From contig NZ_BLXZ01000001.1 in NCBI RefSeq assembly GCF_014193675.1, forward strand, positions 620,001 to 684,000: a DNA stretch of 64,000 bases, in the 5' to 3' direction. The stretch's first letter is position 1. Every line of letters begins with the position of its first letter. The translations under genes and the position numbers were made by a program. Below are positions 54,011 to 62,822 of this stretch, piece by piece. Source of the DNA: Geomonas limicola (GTDB lineage Bacteria > Desulfobacterota > Desulfuromonadia > Geobacterales > Geobacteraceae). The notes beneath the pieces are model-generated. The model worked only from the letters and a program-made list of their open reading frames with translations. It did no database searches and was not told where the DNA came from.

Positions 54011-54687
54011 TTATAGGCGTCCCCTTCGCCCCTTCTTTTTCGGCCTTCCGGCCCTTCCCTTTCTAAGGTTACGCCCGGTGAGATGCTCGATTGATTCCAG
54101 AAAGCCATCGCTGCCCATGGGCCTGCCGATCTTCGAACCAGCCCTAAGTACCGCATTGGCGTTGGTATCCTGTTCCGCAAGCAGCTCCTGCCAGTTATGC
54201 ACCAGCCCCATAAGGGTACGATCGGCCACCAATATGTCGATTGTCCTGATTCCCATATGAAACTTGGCGCTTGACCACTCATAATCCCAAGCGTTCTCAA
54301 CCATCCCCGCCCGCACCGGATTCTGGTCTATGTAACGTGCAGCAGCAATTAAGTGCGCTTCGTCAAGCACACATGACCCGAACCTGCCCTGAAACAGGTA
54401 TCCTCTAACGTTCTGGCTGAAGTTTTTCATCCGGGTGTAGAGTCTGTTCGCTTCGCCAAATGTCCTCGCCAGTGACTCGACTTCATCAGGAACTGCGACG
54501 AAATGGACATGGTTGGTCATCAAGCACCAGCCGAGGATGGTAACACCATGAGAACACGCTTGGTTTTTGAGAAGATGCAGGTAGGTCAGACGGTCATCAC
54601 GTTATGAAAGATATCCATTGAACGGACACCTCGCTGCGTGACGTGATGAGGATGTTTGGGTACCACGACCCGAGAAAGGCGTGCCAT
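54011..54687 (-). pseudogene. REP-associated tyrosine transposase (family B), one frameshift
   Basis: From ATG 54687: MARLSRVVVPKHPHHVTQRG, DIFHN, then after one lost base DRLTYLHLLKNQACSHGVT, LMTNHVHFVAVPDE (HUH His pair), YLFQGRFGSC, ARYIDQNPVRAGMV (catalytic Tyr), and a basic GRPKKK end. Apart from the single frameshift near 54600 the 220-residue transposase is complete, so this copy may have been active recently. It lacks the DnaA-like tail of family A. Confidence 0.85.
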
Positions 54688-54710
54688 ACCTACACGATAC
54701 GGCAAGCCTT

Positions 54711-54750
54711 TAATGTGTCAAGGTTTAATAGGTATTGTGTCCCCGGAAAA
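54711..54750 (-). repeat. Family B REP element next to its transposase
   Basis: AATGTGTCAAGG then TTAATAGGTATTGTGTCCCC; it lies 24 bp beyond the start codon of the RAYT-B gene and is its likely substrate. Confidence 0.75.
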
Positions 54751-54782
54751 AATCCCCGGCAACAGAAATACAAGATTGAATT

Positions 54783-54812
54783 GAGAATTACAGGATTACA
54801 GGGGCGCTCCCC
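54783..54812 (+). repeat. Solo family A terminal repeat
   Basis: GAGAATTACAGGATTACAGG then GGCGCTCC with no transposase gene attached; a short GGCAACAGAAATACAAGA leader from the RAYT-A tail precedes it. Confidence 0.7.
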
Positions 54813-55067
54813 TCAGAGGCGTGCAGATCTTTGGATTCTTGGGGCGTCCCCCTAGGTTCCCAAAAACGAGGTTGACTTGAGGGGGGCCCTCAGAGGCGTC
54901 CCCCTCAGATTGACTTAAGACATTTGCTTTATGCTTTTTGACGACGCGGGATCAAATCCGGATCACGGATTGAAACGCGGCTCCAATTATCAGCAATAGA
55001 TGCCGTGCCACTCCATTCAACATTGCCCGGGTATTGCAATCCGGTACTCTGTTACCATAATCGCTTG

Positions 55068-57725
55068 TTACATTAATGGATCAATACTATAAGCAAATGA
55101 CTGAACTGAATTAAAATCTAGAGCCAAGATAGAATCATTTAATATGGGTATGCCTTGTAAATTAGTGTTGCCATTTAGCCAATCATTCAATACACTTAGA
55201 TTGTTTGAAATTATCTTATGTGGATACGCTTGAATCGCCTGCTCTAAGTAATTTAAGGCTTCATCATATTTATTTTGAGTAATTGATATACAGGCGCGTT
55301 GGTTCAAAATAATATTTTTAATAGGAAATCCTAGTTTATCAGCTTTATCCAACTCATTTATAGCTTCATCCATTCGGCTACAACGAAAATAGGCATTTGC
55401 AAGTTCGAGGTGTGCGAGATGTGATTCAGGTAATTGTTCAATAACCGACTCCCGTTCATAAACACTAAAATCAAAACCATGAATAGATCCAATATCACAT
55501 TGCACTTGAAGCATTAATTGCTCAAATTCCTTTTCACGATTATTAGCTACACCCAGTTCTATAAAATCATTCATAAAGAATATGCTTGGTGTAATTCCCT
55601 GGCTGTCACACAAAACCTCCCAGTCTTCAGTTCCAGGGTAAAAACCTAGTGAACAGATAACATATTCATTTGGTTTTCCTGCTTTTATCAAATCTATGCT
55701 TTGCTGTAAGGTCTCTGGCGTTTCCCCCTTATTTGGCAAAATCATGTAATATCGAACATAAATTCCATATTTCTTTGCTATACGGGATACTTCCAATACT
55801 TTTTCAGGCGTGGTGCCCTTTCGCATGGTTTTAAGGATTTCGGGAGACCCAGACTCCACTCCTAAACTTATCATTTGGCAACCAGCAAATCTCATTTTCT
55901 TAAGAATCTCATCATCCAAACAGTCAACGCGACTATCACACCCCCAGATAAAATTGAGTTTATTTTCGACTATTAAATCACATATGGATATTACTCGCTG
56001 CCTATTGGCTGTAAAAGTATCATCTTTTATAGCGAGATATGGTACGGGGAGGCGGTCTAAGGCCTTCTTTATGGTTGCCAGGCTTGATTCCGCTGAAAGA
56101 AAACTCACTTTCCTGCCCCATGTGGCATAACCACCGCAAAATGAACATTTACTTGGGCAACCACGGGAAGTCATGACAATTGTACTTGAAAAATAATCAA
56201 AAGGTGATGCCAAGGAATCAAGATCTTGGATACGTGGACGTTGTGGCCCCCTAATAATATCCTTTCCATCACGCCAAGCTGTACCGGGAATACCTATAGG
56301 TTGCCGCCCAGAAACAAGAAAATTCAGCAGCTCCATAAAAGTATCTTCGCCCTCTCCAATTACTACTGTATCAATGTCACTATAATATTCCAGGGTCTCT
56401 TCTGGCAAAGCGGTAGCAAATGGACCACCAACTGTAATGTGTGCATACGGATGAAGCTGACGAATAAGAGCTGCAATTGCTGCCATCCCCCGCCTGTTGC
56501 CAGTGAAGGCTGAGATGCCAAAAACGTCTGCCTTTGTGGAAGAAATCAGAGTCACAATGTCTTGCCAAGGGCAGCTGCAGAGGTTATAAACATTCACCTC
56601 ATGTCCTGCGCGTTTGGCCTGAGCAGCAATTGTCATTAGTCCATATGTAATTGTACGAAAATCACCGTCAAGGTCACGCAAACTGTTTCCATGGGATGGG
56701 CCAAATGGCATCTTGTGTGAGTCGCCACTTGATTCTATCTGCCAAGGAGGAGGGTATATAAGAGCTATTCTAAGATGTTCTCGATCTTCAGGCAGTTGGT
56801 TTTTAGGCTTTGATGATGACTCTTTGTTTATTTTTGATCGAATTATTTGCCTTACTTGTTTTTTAATTGTAGATAGTAATTGATGTGTTTCATAAATACT
56901 TTTTGAGTTTGCAATGAAAGGCATATCTTCAAACAGAACCATAGGTGATGTTAAATGATGCAAAACATCGATTATACAACGATTGGCCTCCAACGCTAAT
57001 TTGTAGCATGACAATGTCTCATCATGCCTGCCCAACTCCTTAAGAATAAATCCTAAATTTTTATATCCATTCCCATTGCCGTAGTTCGGATTTATTTCCA
57101 ATGTCCTGCGATAACATACTTCAGATTCCATATATCGGCCAGAATCTCTTAATATATGCCCGAGACAACTATGAGCCTCTGCAAAGTCCGGTTTAATTTT
57201 AATTGCTTGACGGAAACAGTCTTCTGCCTCATTCAACCGCCCCATATCCAATAGTGTATTACCTAGATTGCTGTGACCTTCAGCATAATCTGGGTTTATT
57301 CTCAAAGCTCGCCGAAAGCATGCCTCAGCTTCCGTAAGAAATCCTTTCCCTCTTAAAGTGTTACCGAGATTGATATGCGCATTAATATATTCCGGGTTCA
57401 ATTTAATGGCTCGTCGATAACTTGCTTCAGCATCATTTAACCGCCCAAGCTCGAATAAGGTGACACCTAAATTGCTATGAACATCAGGGTCGTTTGGTAA
57501 GAACAAGGCGGCCTTTTGCATTGGAATAAGGGACTCTTCAGTATAACCTTGTATCTTCAAAACCGTTCCTAAGACTTTCCAACTAAAGCCATGCTTTGGG
57601 TATCGCTCTGTGTAGTTTATGGCGGCTATTTCTGCCTCATTATATCGATTTCGTCTGAGCAAGCCAATCAGAGAACTAATCTCTTCTAAGGTTGGTTCAT
57701 TATATTTGTTAATGTTAGTTTTCAT
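55068..57725 (-). CDS. TPR, B12-binding, radical SAM, TPR fusion protein
   Basis: A large protein of about 885 residues. Seven or so tetratricopeptide repeats occupy about 30-270 (for example NLGNTLLDMGRLNEAEDCFR). A cobalamin-binding Rossmann domain follows (about 320-475; VFGISAFTGNRRGM and HITVGGPFATALPEE), then a radical SAM domain (about 510-720) with cluster motif CPSKCSFCGG and GVESGSPEILKTMRKG. Short TPR units close the protein (about 770-840). Class B radical SAM enzymes act as methyltransferases or carry out cyclisations and rearrangements. TPR arms suggest a protein substrate or scaffold. ATG 57725 follows GAGG. Its composition is AT-rich, and the duplication flanks it on both sides. 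Confidence 0.9.
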   Translation of the reverse strand: MKTNINKYNEPTLEEISSLIGLLRRNRYNEAEIAAINYTERYPKHGFSWKVLGTVLKIQGYTEESLIPMQKAALFLPNDPDVHSNLGVTLFELGRLNDAEASYRRAIKLNPEYINAHINLGNTLRGKGFLTEAEACFRRALRINPDYAEGHSNLGNTLLDMGRLNEAEDCFRQAIKIKPDFAEAHSCLGHILRDSGRYMESEVCYRRTLEINPNYGNGNGYKNLGFILKELGRHDETLSCYKLALEANRCIIDVLHHLTSPMVLFEDMPFIANSKSIYETHQLLSTIKKQVRQIIRSKINKESSSKPKNQLPEDREHLRIALIYPPPWQIESSGDSHKMPFGPSHGNSLRDLDGDFRTITYGLMTIAAQAKRAGHEVNVYNLCSCPWQDIVTLISSTKADVFGISAFTGNRRGMAAIAALIRQLHPYAHITVGGPFATALPEETLEYYSDIDTVVIGEGEDTFMELLNFLVSGRQPIGIPGTAWRDGKDIIRGPQRPRIQDLDSLASPFDYFSSTIVMTSRGCPSKCSFCGGYATWGRKVSFLSAESSLATIKKALDRLPVPYLAIKDDTFTANRQRVISICDLIVENKLNFIWGCDSRVDCLDDEILKKMRFAGCQMISLGVESGSPEILKTMRKGTTPEKVLEVSRIAKKYGIYVRYYMILPNKGETPETLQQSIDLIKAGKPNEYVICSLGFYPGTEDWEVLCDSQGITPSIFFMNDFIELGVANNREKEFEQLMLQVQCDIGSIHGFDFSVYERESVIEQLPESHLAHLELANAYFRCSRMDEAINELDKADKLGFPIKNIILNQRACISITQNKYDEALNYLEQAIQAYPHKIISNNLSVLNDWLNGNTNLQGIPILNDSILALDFNSVQSFAYSIDPLM

Positions 57726-57818
57726 AACTATCGTTTCCTCGGTTTTCAGCTTATTAATTATATACACGGATCATACACGGATCAGGAATTATCACAGTAA
57801 ACTGTGAACACGTTGCAT

Positions 57819-57920
57819 AAAGGGGTCATCAATAGTAAAACCTTTGTTTAGGAATGGGGCTAGTATTATGAACGACAACAGAAGGGCTGGTAACGCAGAT
57901 TTAATTATAGAACTTCTCAT
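57819..57920 (-). pseudogene. Truncated 5' end of the GT-C glycosyltransferase gene
   Basis: Copy of the first 34 codons (MRSSIIKSALPALLLSFII to TIDDPF) followed directly by unrelated sequence. Confidence 0.85.
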
Positions 57921-58433
57921 ATTCAAAACCTCGAAAATAAGAATATCGAATCAATTATCAAATCATAAAAATGCGGTACTCGCACGTCTGTGACTTAATG
58001 AATAAGAACTTCGAGAAGGGTGTGATGTGATGCTAACTGCATTAAGCCAATAATCTGATTGCGTTACCAAGAGGGTAACGATGTGAAGTGCCCGTGAATT
58101 GAACAATACTGATCAGGTGTCATCTAGGAGTCGAAAGGAGTTCGGAGTAACGGTCTGCTACGCGAAGAATATTTGATATGAATTTAGAAGTGGAGAATCC
58201 TTGTTGAGGGTGCTTTTGCTAAGGAGGCGGGAAAAACTGCTTAAGATATAAGCTTCTTAGGGGGGAGCGGTCAATACTATGTTTTTCCGATGAGAGCTTG
58301 AGGGTCTTTCAGGATGTGTTCATTTGTTTTGTCCTAATGGCGCCTAAGCAATAAAGAAGAAACTGGGACTAACACCGCACCTACTGCCGTCGTATAACAA
58401 GTGGCACGGGATAAAGGGGGGATGTCCATGCGA

Positions 58434-58659
58434 TCATGCGTTTACCAGATTCTCTAAAAGCATGTTTTTATCTCCAGCTAGCTGTTGGCCCCGCAGGATT
58501 GCCCGACTTGCACTCGGCTGCGATATCGCCAACCTTTTTCCGACTTCAGTCGCCGTCATACCAAGTTCGTTCGTTGCCCAGTAGCAGACCAAGCTCTTGG
58601 CTTGCACTACAGCGGATCGCCTCCCCACACTCCAGACATCTGTGGGAGCGAGTCCCAGC
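58434..58659 (-). pseudogene. RAYT remnant (family A2), C-terminal end
   Basis: Keeps the frame that the 53-kb copy lost: AVVQAKSLVCYWATNELGMT, a helix-turn-helix VGKRLAISQPSASRAI and the end LLENLVNA. It is cut at the duplication boundary. Confidence 0.8.
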
Positions 58660-58715
58660 TCCCAGACTCTCAGGAGAAACCTATAAACTTATGACCGTCC
58701 CCCTGGTACTGCTGT

Positions 58716-59180
58716 CGCATAGTGGTGGATGGCCTAGGAAACCGCCCAGACTTGATAGGCGGAGGACTCCTGCGCAGCGCAGGTGGTTGGGAACAGATCC
58801 GATTGGCTACCAAATATGGCGAACATTTAAAAAGTGACGAACGCATTCTCGGAGACAGCGACTTCGTCGAACAGGTACTAGGGCTTGCAAGCGAGCAGTT
58901 GGAAAAGACCGAACGTCTGCGCTGCAAAGGAATGGATCTTGATGCCTTGGCGCAGAAGGTGGCGGAAGTTTTGGGAATCAACGTCGACGAGATTTGGAGA
59001 GGAGGGAAGAAACCAGTTACAGTTACCGGCAGAAGCCTCTTGTGTCATTGGGCCACATCAGAACTCGGAATGACAGCGGAAGCAGTAAGCAAATCAGTTG
59101 GCATAACGGCAGCGGCGGTCGTTCGTGCGGCACAACGTGGCCAGGCAGTTGCTGTTGCCAGAAAGCTTTATCTTGACTAG
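58716..59180 (+). pseudogene. RAYT remnant (family A), C-terminal half
   Basis: An open frame of about 150 codons from GNRPDLIGGGLLRSAGGWEQ to VAVARKLYLD. It equals the C-terminal DnaA-like/HTH region of family A (GDSDFVEQVLGLASEQLEK, SELGMTAEAVSKSVGITAAA) with no HUH domain. It could still be translated as a DNA-binding fragment, but is best read as a 5'-deleted copy. The terminal repeat follows at 59215. Confidence 0.8.
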
Positions 59181-59214
59181 TAAGACCCCGCCAACAGAAA
59201 TACAAGATAGAATT

Positions 59215-59245
59215 GAGAATTACAGGATTACAGGGGCGTCCCCCT
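59215..59245 (+). repeat. Family A right terminal repeat
   Basis: TGAGAATTACAGGATTACAG then GGGCGTCCCCC, identical over most of its length to 51055-51084. A partial family B element (59253-59270) abuts it. Confidence 0.75.
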
Positions 59246-59285
59246 CAGAGGGCCTTGTGTCCCCGGAATAGACTGCAATAGGATG

Positions 59286-59591
59286 TTAACGTTCTTTAAA
59301 TCTCATGCTGCCATGGGTGCAGGAGGGTGATGGTATGTCAGTACAGTAAAATTTAACACCAGTACAAAACGCCAGCCATGTATGTTTGGTACTGTCATTG
59401 ATTACTATTTCATCTGGCTTACAGGTATATGAGCCTAAATGGATAAGGGTTGAAGATAAATTTTGTCTCGATTCTAAGGTCGCAGAACATCCGGTTAAAA
59501 GTAGGCTCAATGACACAATACATAACGTAATTTCAATCATTTTTTTGAGAAATGAACAGATGCGAGAGCTAATCTGAAGCTGGTAGTTCAT
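59286..59591 (-). CDS. Small lipoprotein with repeat-derived C-terminus
   Basis: A 101-residue frame: N-terminal region, hydrophobic core (IEITLCIVSLSLLL) and lipobox LLTGC, then a Cys-rich mature part (YTCKPDE, FCTGVKFYC). AAAGG about nine bases before ATG 59591 supports the start; ATG 59540 would give a more standard signal peptide. The last ~15 residues (CTHGSMRFKER) are encoded by DNA also present at 53.9 kb (CTCATGCTGCCATGGGTGCA), so the original 3' end may have been lost to a repeat. Confidence 0.6.
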   Translation of the reverse strand: MNYQLQISSRICSFLKKMIEITLCIVSLSLLLTGCSATLESRQNLSSTLIHLGSYTCKPDEIVINDSTKHTWLAFCTGVKFYCTDIPSPSCTHGSMRFKER

Positions 59592-59777
59592 GGTATATGC
59601 CTTTCTTTTACAAAAGAGATGAATGCCAGAAGTCGACTTTTGCAGTAGGACGCTGGCCACAGGCAGGAGAGGATAAAGAGGGGGACACCGCTGTAAACTG
59701 ATGCCATTTTCTTGGTGAAGGAAGGTGGCGGGATCTCGCTTCGTAGCATCGGCGCCCCCCCCTGCCCAGTATGGGTA

Positions 59778-60193
59778 CTACTCAATGCTGAGGAACTCGA
59801 CCTCAAAGATAAGGGTAGCGTTTGGCGGGATATCCCTCCCTGTACCACGGCTTCTATATGCGAGTTCAGGCGGACAGACTAGCTTTGTTCTGCCGTCGAC
59901 TTCATCATTTGGAGCCCCTCGGTCCAGCAGGGGATCACACCCGAAAGAGGAAACTTTACCACCATCTTGCTTTGTAAGAACTGTCTATCTCATGGCCGTT
60001 TGGCATAGTCCCCTGTAGTCCACTCCGACGATATTGGTGCCCTTCGAAGAACAGCCGCTGCCGTCCTTCATCGGAATGAAAACCATTCCTGATGATGTCT
60101 TTATGGCCCCTTTCTCCTTGGCGGCAGCATTCATGGTGTCGTTTCTGCGGCAAGCGAAGAGAGGGTCAGAGCGAGGAGGGTACTTGTAATCAT
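59778..60193 (-). pseudogene. FKBP-type peptidyl-prolyl isomerase, multiply frameshifted
   Basis: Pieces in different frames assemble a secreted Mip-like FKBP: MITSTLLALTLSSLAAE, AAAKEKGAIKTSSGMVFIP, GTNIVGVDYRG, MPNGHEIDSSYK, FPLSGVIPCWTEGLQMMK-like, TKLVCPPELAYRSRG and DIPPNATLIFEVEFLSIE. At least three frameshifts and a changed active-site region make it a pseudogene. It lies at the edge of the accessory region, next to tRNA-Arg. Confidence 0.85.
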
Positions 60194-60261
60194 CAGTTTA
60201 TTATGCGGATTCTTTCCTTGGGGTGAGTGGGTGTCTTGGTCCTTCGACACCGAATACAGAA

Positions 60262-60311
60262 AGCCCTTGCTGAAAAGGTCTCATAAGAGGTCACATTTTC
60301 TGGCAAGGGCT
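60262..60311. repeat. Long inverted repeat
   Basis: AGCCCTTGC ... GCAAGGGCT, with further pairing GAAAA/TTTTC inside. It sits downstream of tRNA-Arg on the minus strand and may be a terminator or a small structured RNA. Confidence 0.45.
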
Positions 60312-60347
60312 CTCTACTGCTATTATTGCCAACTACTTAAATAAAAG

Positions 60348-60424
60348 TGGCGTCCCCGAGACGATTCGAACGTCCGACCCCTTCCTTAGGAGGGAAGTGC
60401 TCTATCCTGCTGAGCTACGGGGAC
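60348..60424 (-). tRNA. tRNA-Arg (anticodon CCU)
   Basis: Read on the minus strand: acceptor GTCCCCG/CGGGGAC, D stem GCTC/GAGC, anticodon stem CTTCC/GGAAG with loop CTCCTAA (anticodon CCT in DNA, reading AGG), T loop TTCGAAT, discriminator G and encoded CCA. 77 nt with CCA. It lies 51 bp after apt. Confidence 0.95.
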
Positions 60425-60475
60425 AAAATAGACGGACTTTATATCCTAACCGCATCGGCTTTGCAAGGGAATTCC

Positions 60476-60991
60476 TTAAAACTTGAGTAACGAGAAGCAT
60501 TTACCTTCGGGCAGCTTCTTCTTCCCGTCCAGGAACTCGAGCTCGGCCATGAAGCAGCACTCGACGATCTCACCACCCAACTCTTTCACCATGTCGACCA
60601 CGGCTCCCATGGTCCCGCCGGTCGCCAAGAGGTCGTCGGCGATCAGGATCCGCTCGCCCTTTTTGATGGCGTCGGTGTGGATCTCGAGGGTGTCGGTGCC
60701 GTACTCGAGGTCGTAGGTCTTCTTGAAGGTCTCGGAGGGGAGCTTGCCCGGCTTTCTCACCAGGACGATGCCGGCACCAAGCTTGTACGCGAGAGCGGCG
60801 CCAATGATGAAGCCGCGCGCCTCGACGCCTACTACCTTGTCGATCTTCTCGCCGACGTAGCGGTGCGACAACAGGTCGACCATGCGCTGGAAGGATTTGG
60901 CATCAGCCAAAAGTGTCGTGATGTCCTTGAAAAGGATCCCCTTCTTGGGGAAGTCGGGGATGTTGCGGATGATGCTCTTTAAATCTTCCAT
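60476..60991 (-). CDS. apt: Adenine phosphoribosyltransferase
   Basis: A 171-residue purine-salvage enzyme converting adenine and PRPP to AMP. The N-terminus [25 protein letters not shown], the [10 protein letters not shown] block, the flexible-loop RKPGKLPSE region and the PRPP motif [13 protein letters not shown] are all present. Length is standard. ATG 60991 is the family start although the AAAGGAG upstream is a little distant; an alternative at 61030 adds 13 poorly conserved residues. It follows rpoS by 69 bp in the same direction. Confidence 0.97.
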   Translation of the reverse strand: MEDLKSIIRNIPDFPKKGILFKDITTLLADAKSFQRMVDLLSHRYVGEKIDKVVGVEARGFIIGAALAYKLGAGIVLVRKPGKLPSETFKKTYDLEYGTDTLEIHTDAIKKGERILIADDLLATGGTMGAVVDMVKELGGEIVECCFMAELEFLDGKKKLPEGKCFSLLKF

Positions 60992-61060
60992 GCTCGCCGG
61001 TCGCTCCTTTGGTCCTATTGAAATACACAATTATTTGTTCATTACAGTTGCGGTACCACG

Positions 61061-62056
61061 TTATTCGGTTGGCAAAACCGGGCCGACGGTGGGCTGCCCC
61101 ATGACGTCGGTCGCCTCCACGATCTTTCTCAACTTTTCCAGGCTCTTCGCCTCGATCTGGCGGATGCGCTCGCGGGTCACCCCGAAGCTGCGCCCGATGG
61201 TGTCGAGGGTCTGGGGATCTTTGTCGTCCAGGCCAAAGCGCAGGGTGAGGATCTTCTTCTCGCCGTCGGAGAGGGTCTCGAACCACTTGCTGACCAGCTC
61301 GTACTTGTTGAGATCCTCCAGCAAAACGGCCGGCGACACGGTGGAGGTGTCCTCGATGGTGTCGATGAGGAAGTAGTCGTTGTTCTCCCCCATGGGGCGC
61401 TCGATGGAGTAGGTCTTCTTCAAGAGCACCATGAGCCGCCGGACGTAGGTGATGTTCACGTCGAGCGCATCGGCTACTTCCTTGATGCTCGGCTCGCGGT
61501 TCATCTTCTGCACCAGCTCGCGGGTCACCCGCAGCATCTTGTTGATGTCGTCGGAGACGTGCACCGGGAGCCTGATGGTGCGCGACTGGTTCACCAGGGC
61601 ACGCTCGATGGACTGGCGGATCCACCAGGTGGCGTAGGTGGAGAAGCGGCACTCCTTGGAGAGCTTGAAGCGCTCCACCGCCTTGATGAGCCCCATGTTC
61701 CCCTCTTCGATCAAGTCGAGGAAGGGGAGCCCGCGGTTTATGTAACGCTTGGCTATCTTCACCACCAGGCGCAGGTTGGAGACGATCATCCGGTCCCGGG
61801 CTGCCTTGTCGCCCAGGTCGATCTTGGCCGCGAGCTCTTTCTCCTCGTCGGCGGTCAAAAGCTTGGTCTTCTGGATCTCGCGCAGGTAGAGCTTGATGGC
61901 GTCGTCGAAGTGCTCGACCACCGCCGCCTTGATCTCTTCCTCCTCGACTTCGGGTTCCACCTCTGCCTCGACGTCCTCTAGCTCGAGGGCGTCCGGGTCC
62001 TGCTCGGTATCAAGGAAAAGCGGGTCTTTCTCTTCCAACATTTCTTCGTTTTCCAT
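61061..62056 (-). CDS. rpoS: RNA polymerase sigma factor RpoS
   Basis: A 331-residue sigma-70 family group 2 factor directing stationary-phase and stress transcription. Region 1.2-2 includes [40 protein letters not shown] and the -10 melting/recognition helix [17 protein letters not shown]. Region 3 is [14 protein letters not shown]. Region 4.2 is [20 protein letters not shown]. The acidic N-terminal extension (about 1-45) is like that of Geobacter RpoS. AGGAG six bases before the ATG fixes the start. Its place after surE and pcm matches the classic surE-pcm-rpoS order and supports RpoS over RpoH or RpoD. Confidence 0.95.
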   Translation of the reverse strand: MENEEMLEEKDPLFLDTEQDPDALELEDVEAEVEPEVEEEEIKAAVVEHFDDAIKLYLREIQKTKLLTADEEKELAAKIDLGDKAARDRMIVSNLRLVVKIAKRYINRGLPFLDLIEEGNMGLIKAVERFKLSKECRFSTYATWWIRQSIERALVNQSRTIRLPVHVSDDINKMLRVTRELVQKMNREPSIKEVADALDVNITYVRRLMVLLKKTYSIERPMGENNDYFLIDTIEDTSTVSPAVLLEDLNKYELVSKWFETLSDGEKKILTLRFGLDDKDPQTLDTIGRSFGVTRERIRQIEAKSLEKLRKIVEATDVMGQPTVGPVLPTE

Positions 62057-62110
62057 GCAAGACTCCTATCTTCACAACAAGCGGGTTCAGTGGTGGTCAG
62101 GTGCCGCCGG

Positions 62111-62758
62111 TCAGGCCTCGTCGCTCCAGCCGTGCCTGCCGATCAGCTTCACGAAACGGCAATCCTCGGACTCCTGCCGGGTTACCTTCCCCTCCAGGTC
62201 CTTGACGACCAGGGTGAGGGTCTGATCCTGGCGGTCGCCCACCGGGATCACCAGCCGCCCGCCGGGGGCCAACTGGTCTATCAGGCACTGCGGAACCTGG
62301 GGCGATCCCGCGGTGACCAAAATCGCGTCGAAGGGGCCTTCTTCGGGCCACCCTTCGGTACCGTCACCGATCTTCAGGTTGACGTTCAAAAGCCTCAAGC
62401 TGTCGAGCGCGCGGCGCGCCTTCAACGCCAGGGGACGGATCCTCTCCACCGTGCAGACCTTGTCGGCCAGGGTGGCGAGCACCGCGGCCTGGTAACCGGA
62501 GCCGGTGCCAAGTTCCAACACCCGCTCGCGGCCGGTGAGCTTCAGCATCTCGGTCATCTTCGCCACCGTGTAGGGCTGGGAGATGGTCTGTTTCTCGCCG
62601 ATGGGGAGCGAGCTGTCGCTGTAGGCCTGGGCGGACATCGCCTCTTCTACGAAGATGTGCCGCGGTATCGACTGCATGGCGCCCAAAACGCGCTGGTCCG
62701 TGATGCCGCGCTTCACCAACTCGGCGACCATTCTCTTGCGTGAAACTTCAAAATTCAA
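62111..62758 (-). CDS. pcm: Protein-L-isoaspartate O-methyltransferase
   Basis: A 215-residue SAM-dependent repair enzyme that methylates isoaspartyl residues in aged proteins. Family blocks are [34 protein letters not shown] and the SAM motif [16 protein letters not shown], followed by VERIRPLA and [14 protein letters not shown]. The start is TTG 62758 behind a G-rich ribosome site, giving the family's normal N-terminus; ATG 62731 is a shorter alternative. It lies 64 bp downstream of surE and 54 bp upstream of rpoS. Confidence 0.95.
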   Translation of the reverse strand: MNFEVSRKRMVAELVKRGITDQRVLGAMQSIPRHIFVEEAMSAQAYSDSSLPIGEKQTISQPYTVAKMTEMLKLTGRERVLELGTGSGYQAAVLATLADKVCTVERIRPLALKARRALDSLRLLNVNLKIGDGTEGWPEEGPFDAILVTAGSPQVPQCLIDQLAPGGRLVIPVGDRQDQTLTLVVKDLEGKVTRQESEDCRFVKLIGRHGWSDEA

Positions 62759-62822
62759 TTACCGCCCCCTCGATTCCATTAGAAGGGCGGAATATAGCAA
62801 AACAAGGGCCAAAAGTCCAGCT

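Larger units (their letters stand above)
57819..58659. repeat. 840-bp direct duplication, copy B
   Basis: Second copy of 52640-53478, about 5.18 kb away in direct orientation. It starts 94 bp upstream of the TPR/radical SAM start codon, so this gene's promoter may come from the duplicated DNA. Confidence 0.9.

Noticed and set aside
60348..60380. tRNA 3' end compared with RAYT terminal repeats as a possible att site
   Set aside because: They share only a short GGCGTCCCC string; no duplicate of the tRNA 3' end was found in the window.
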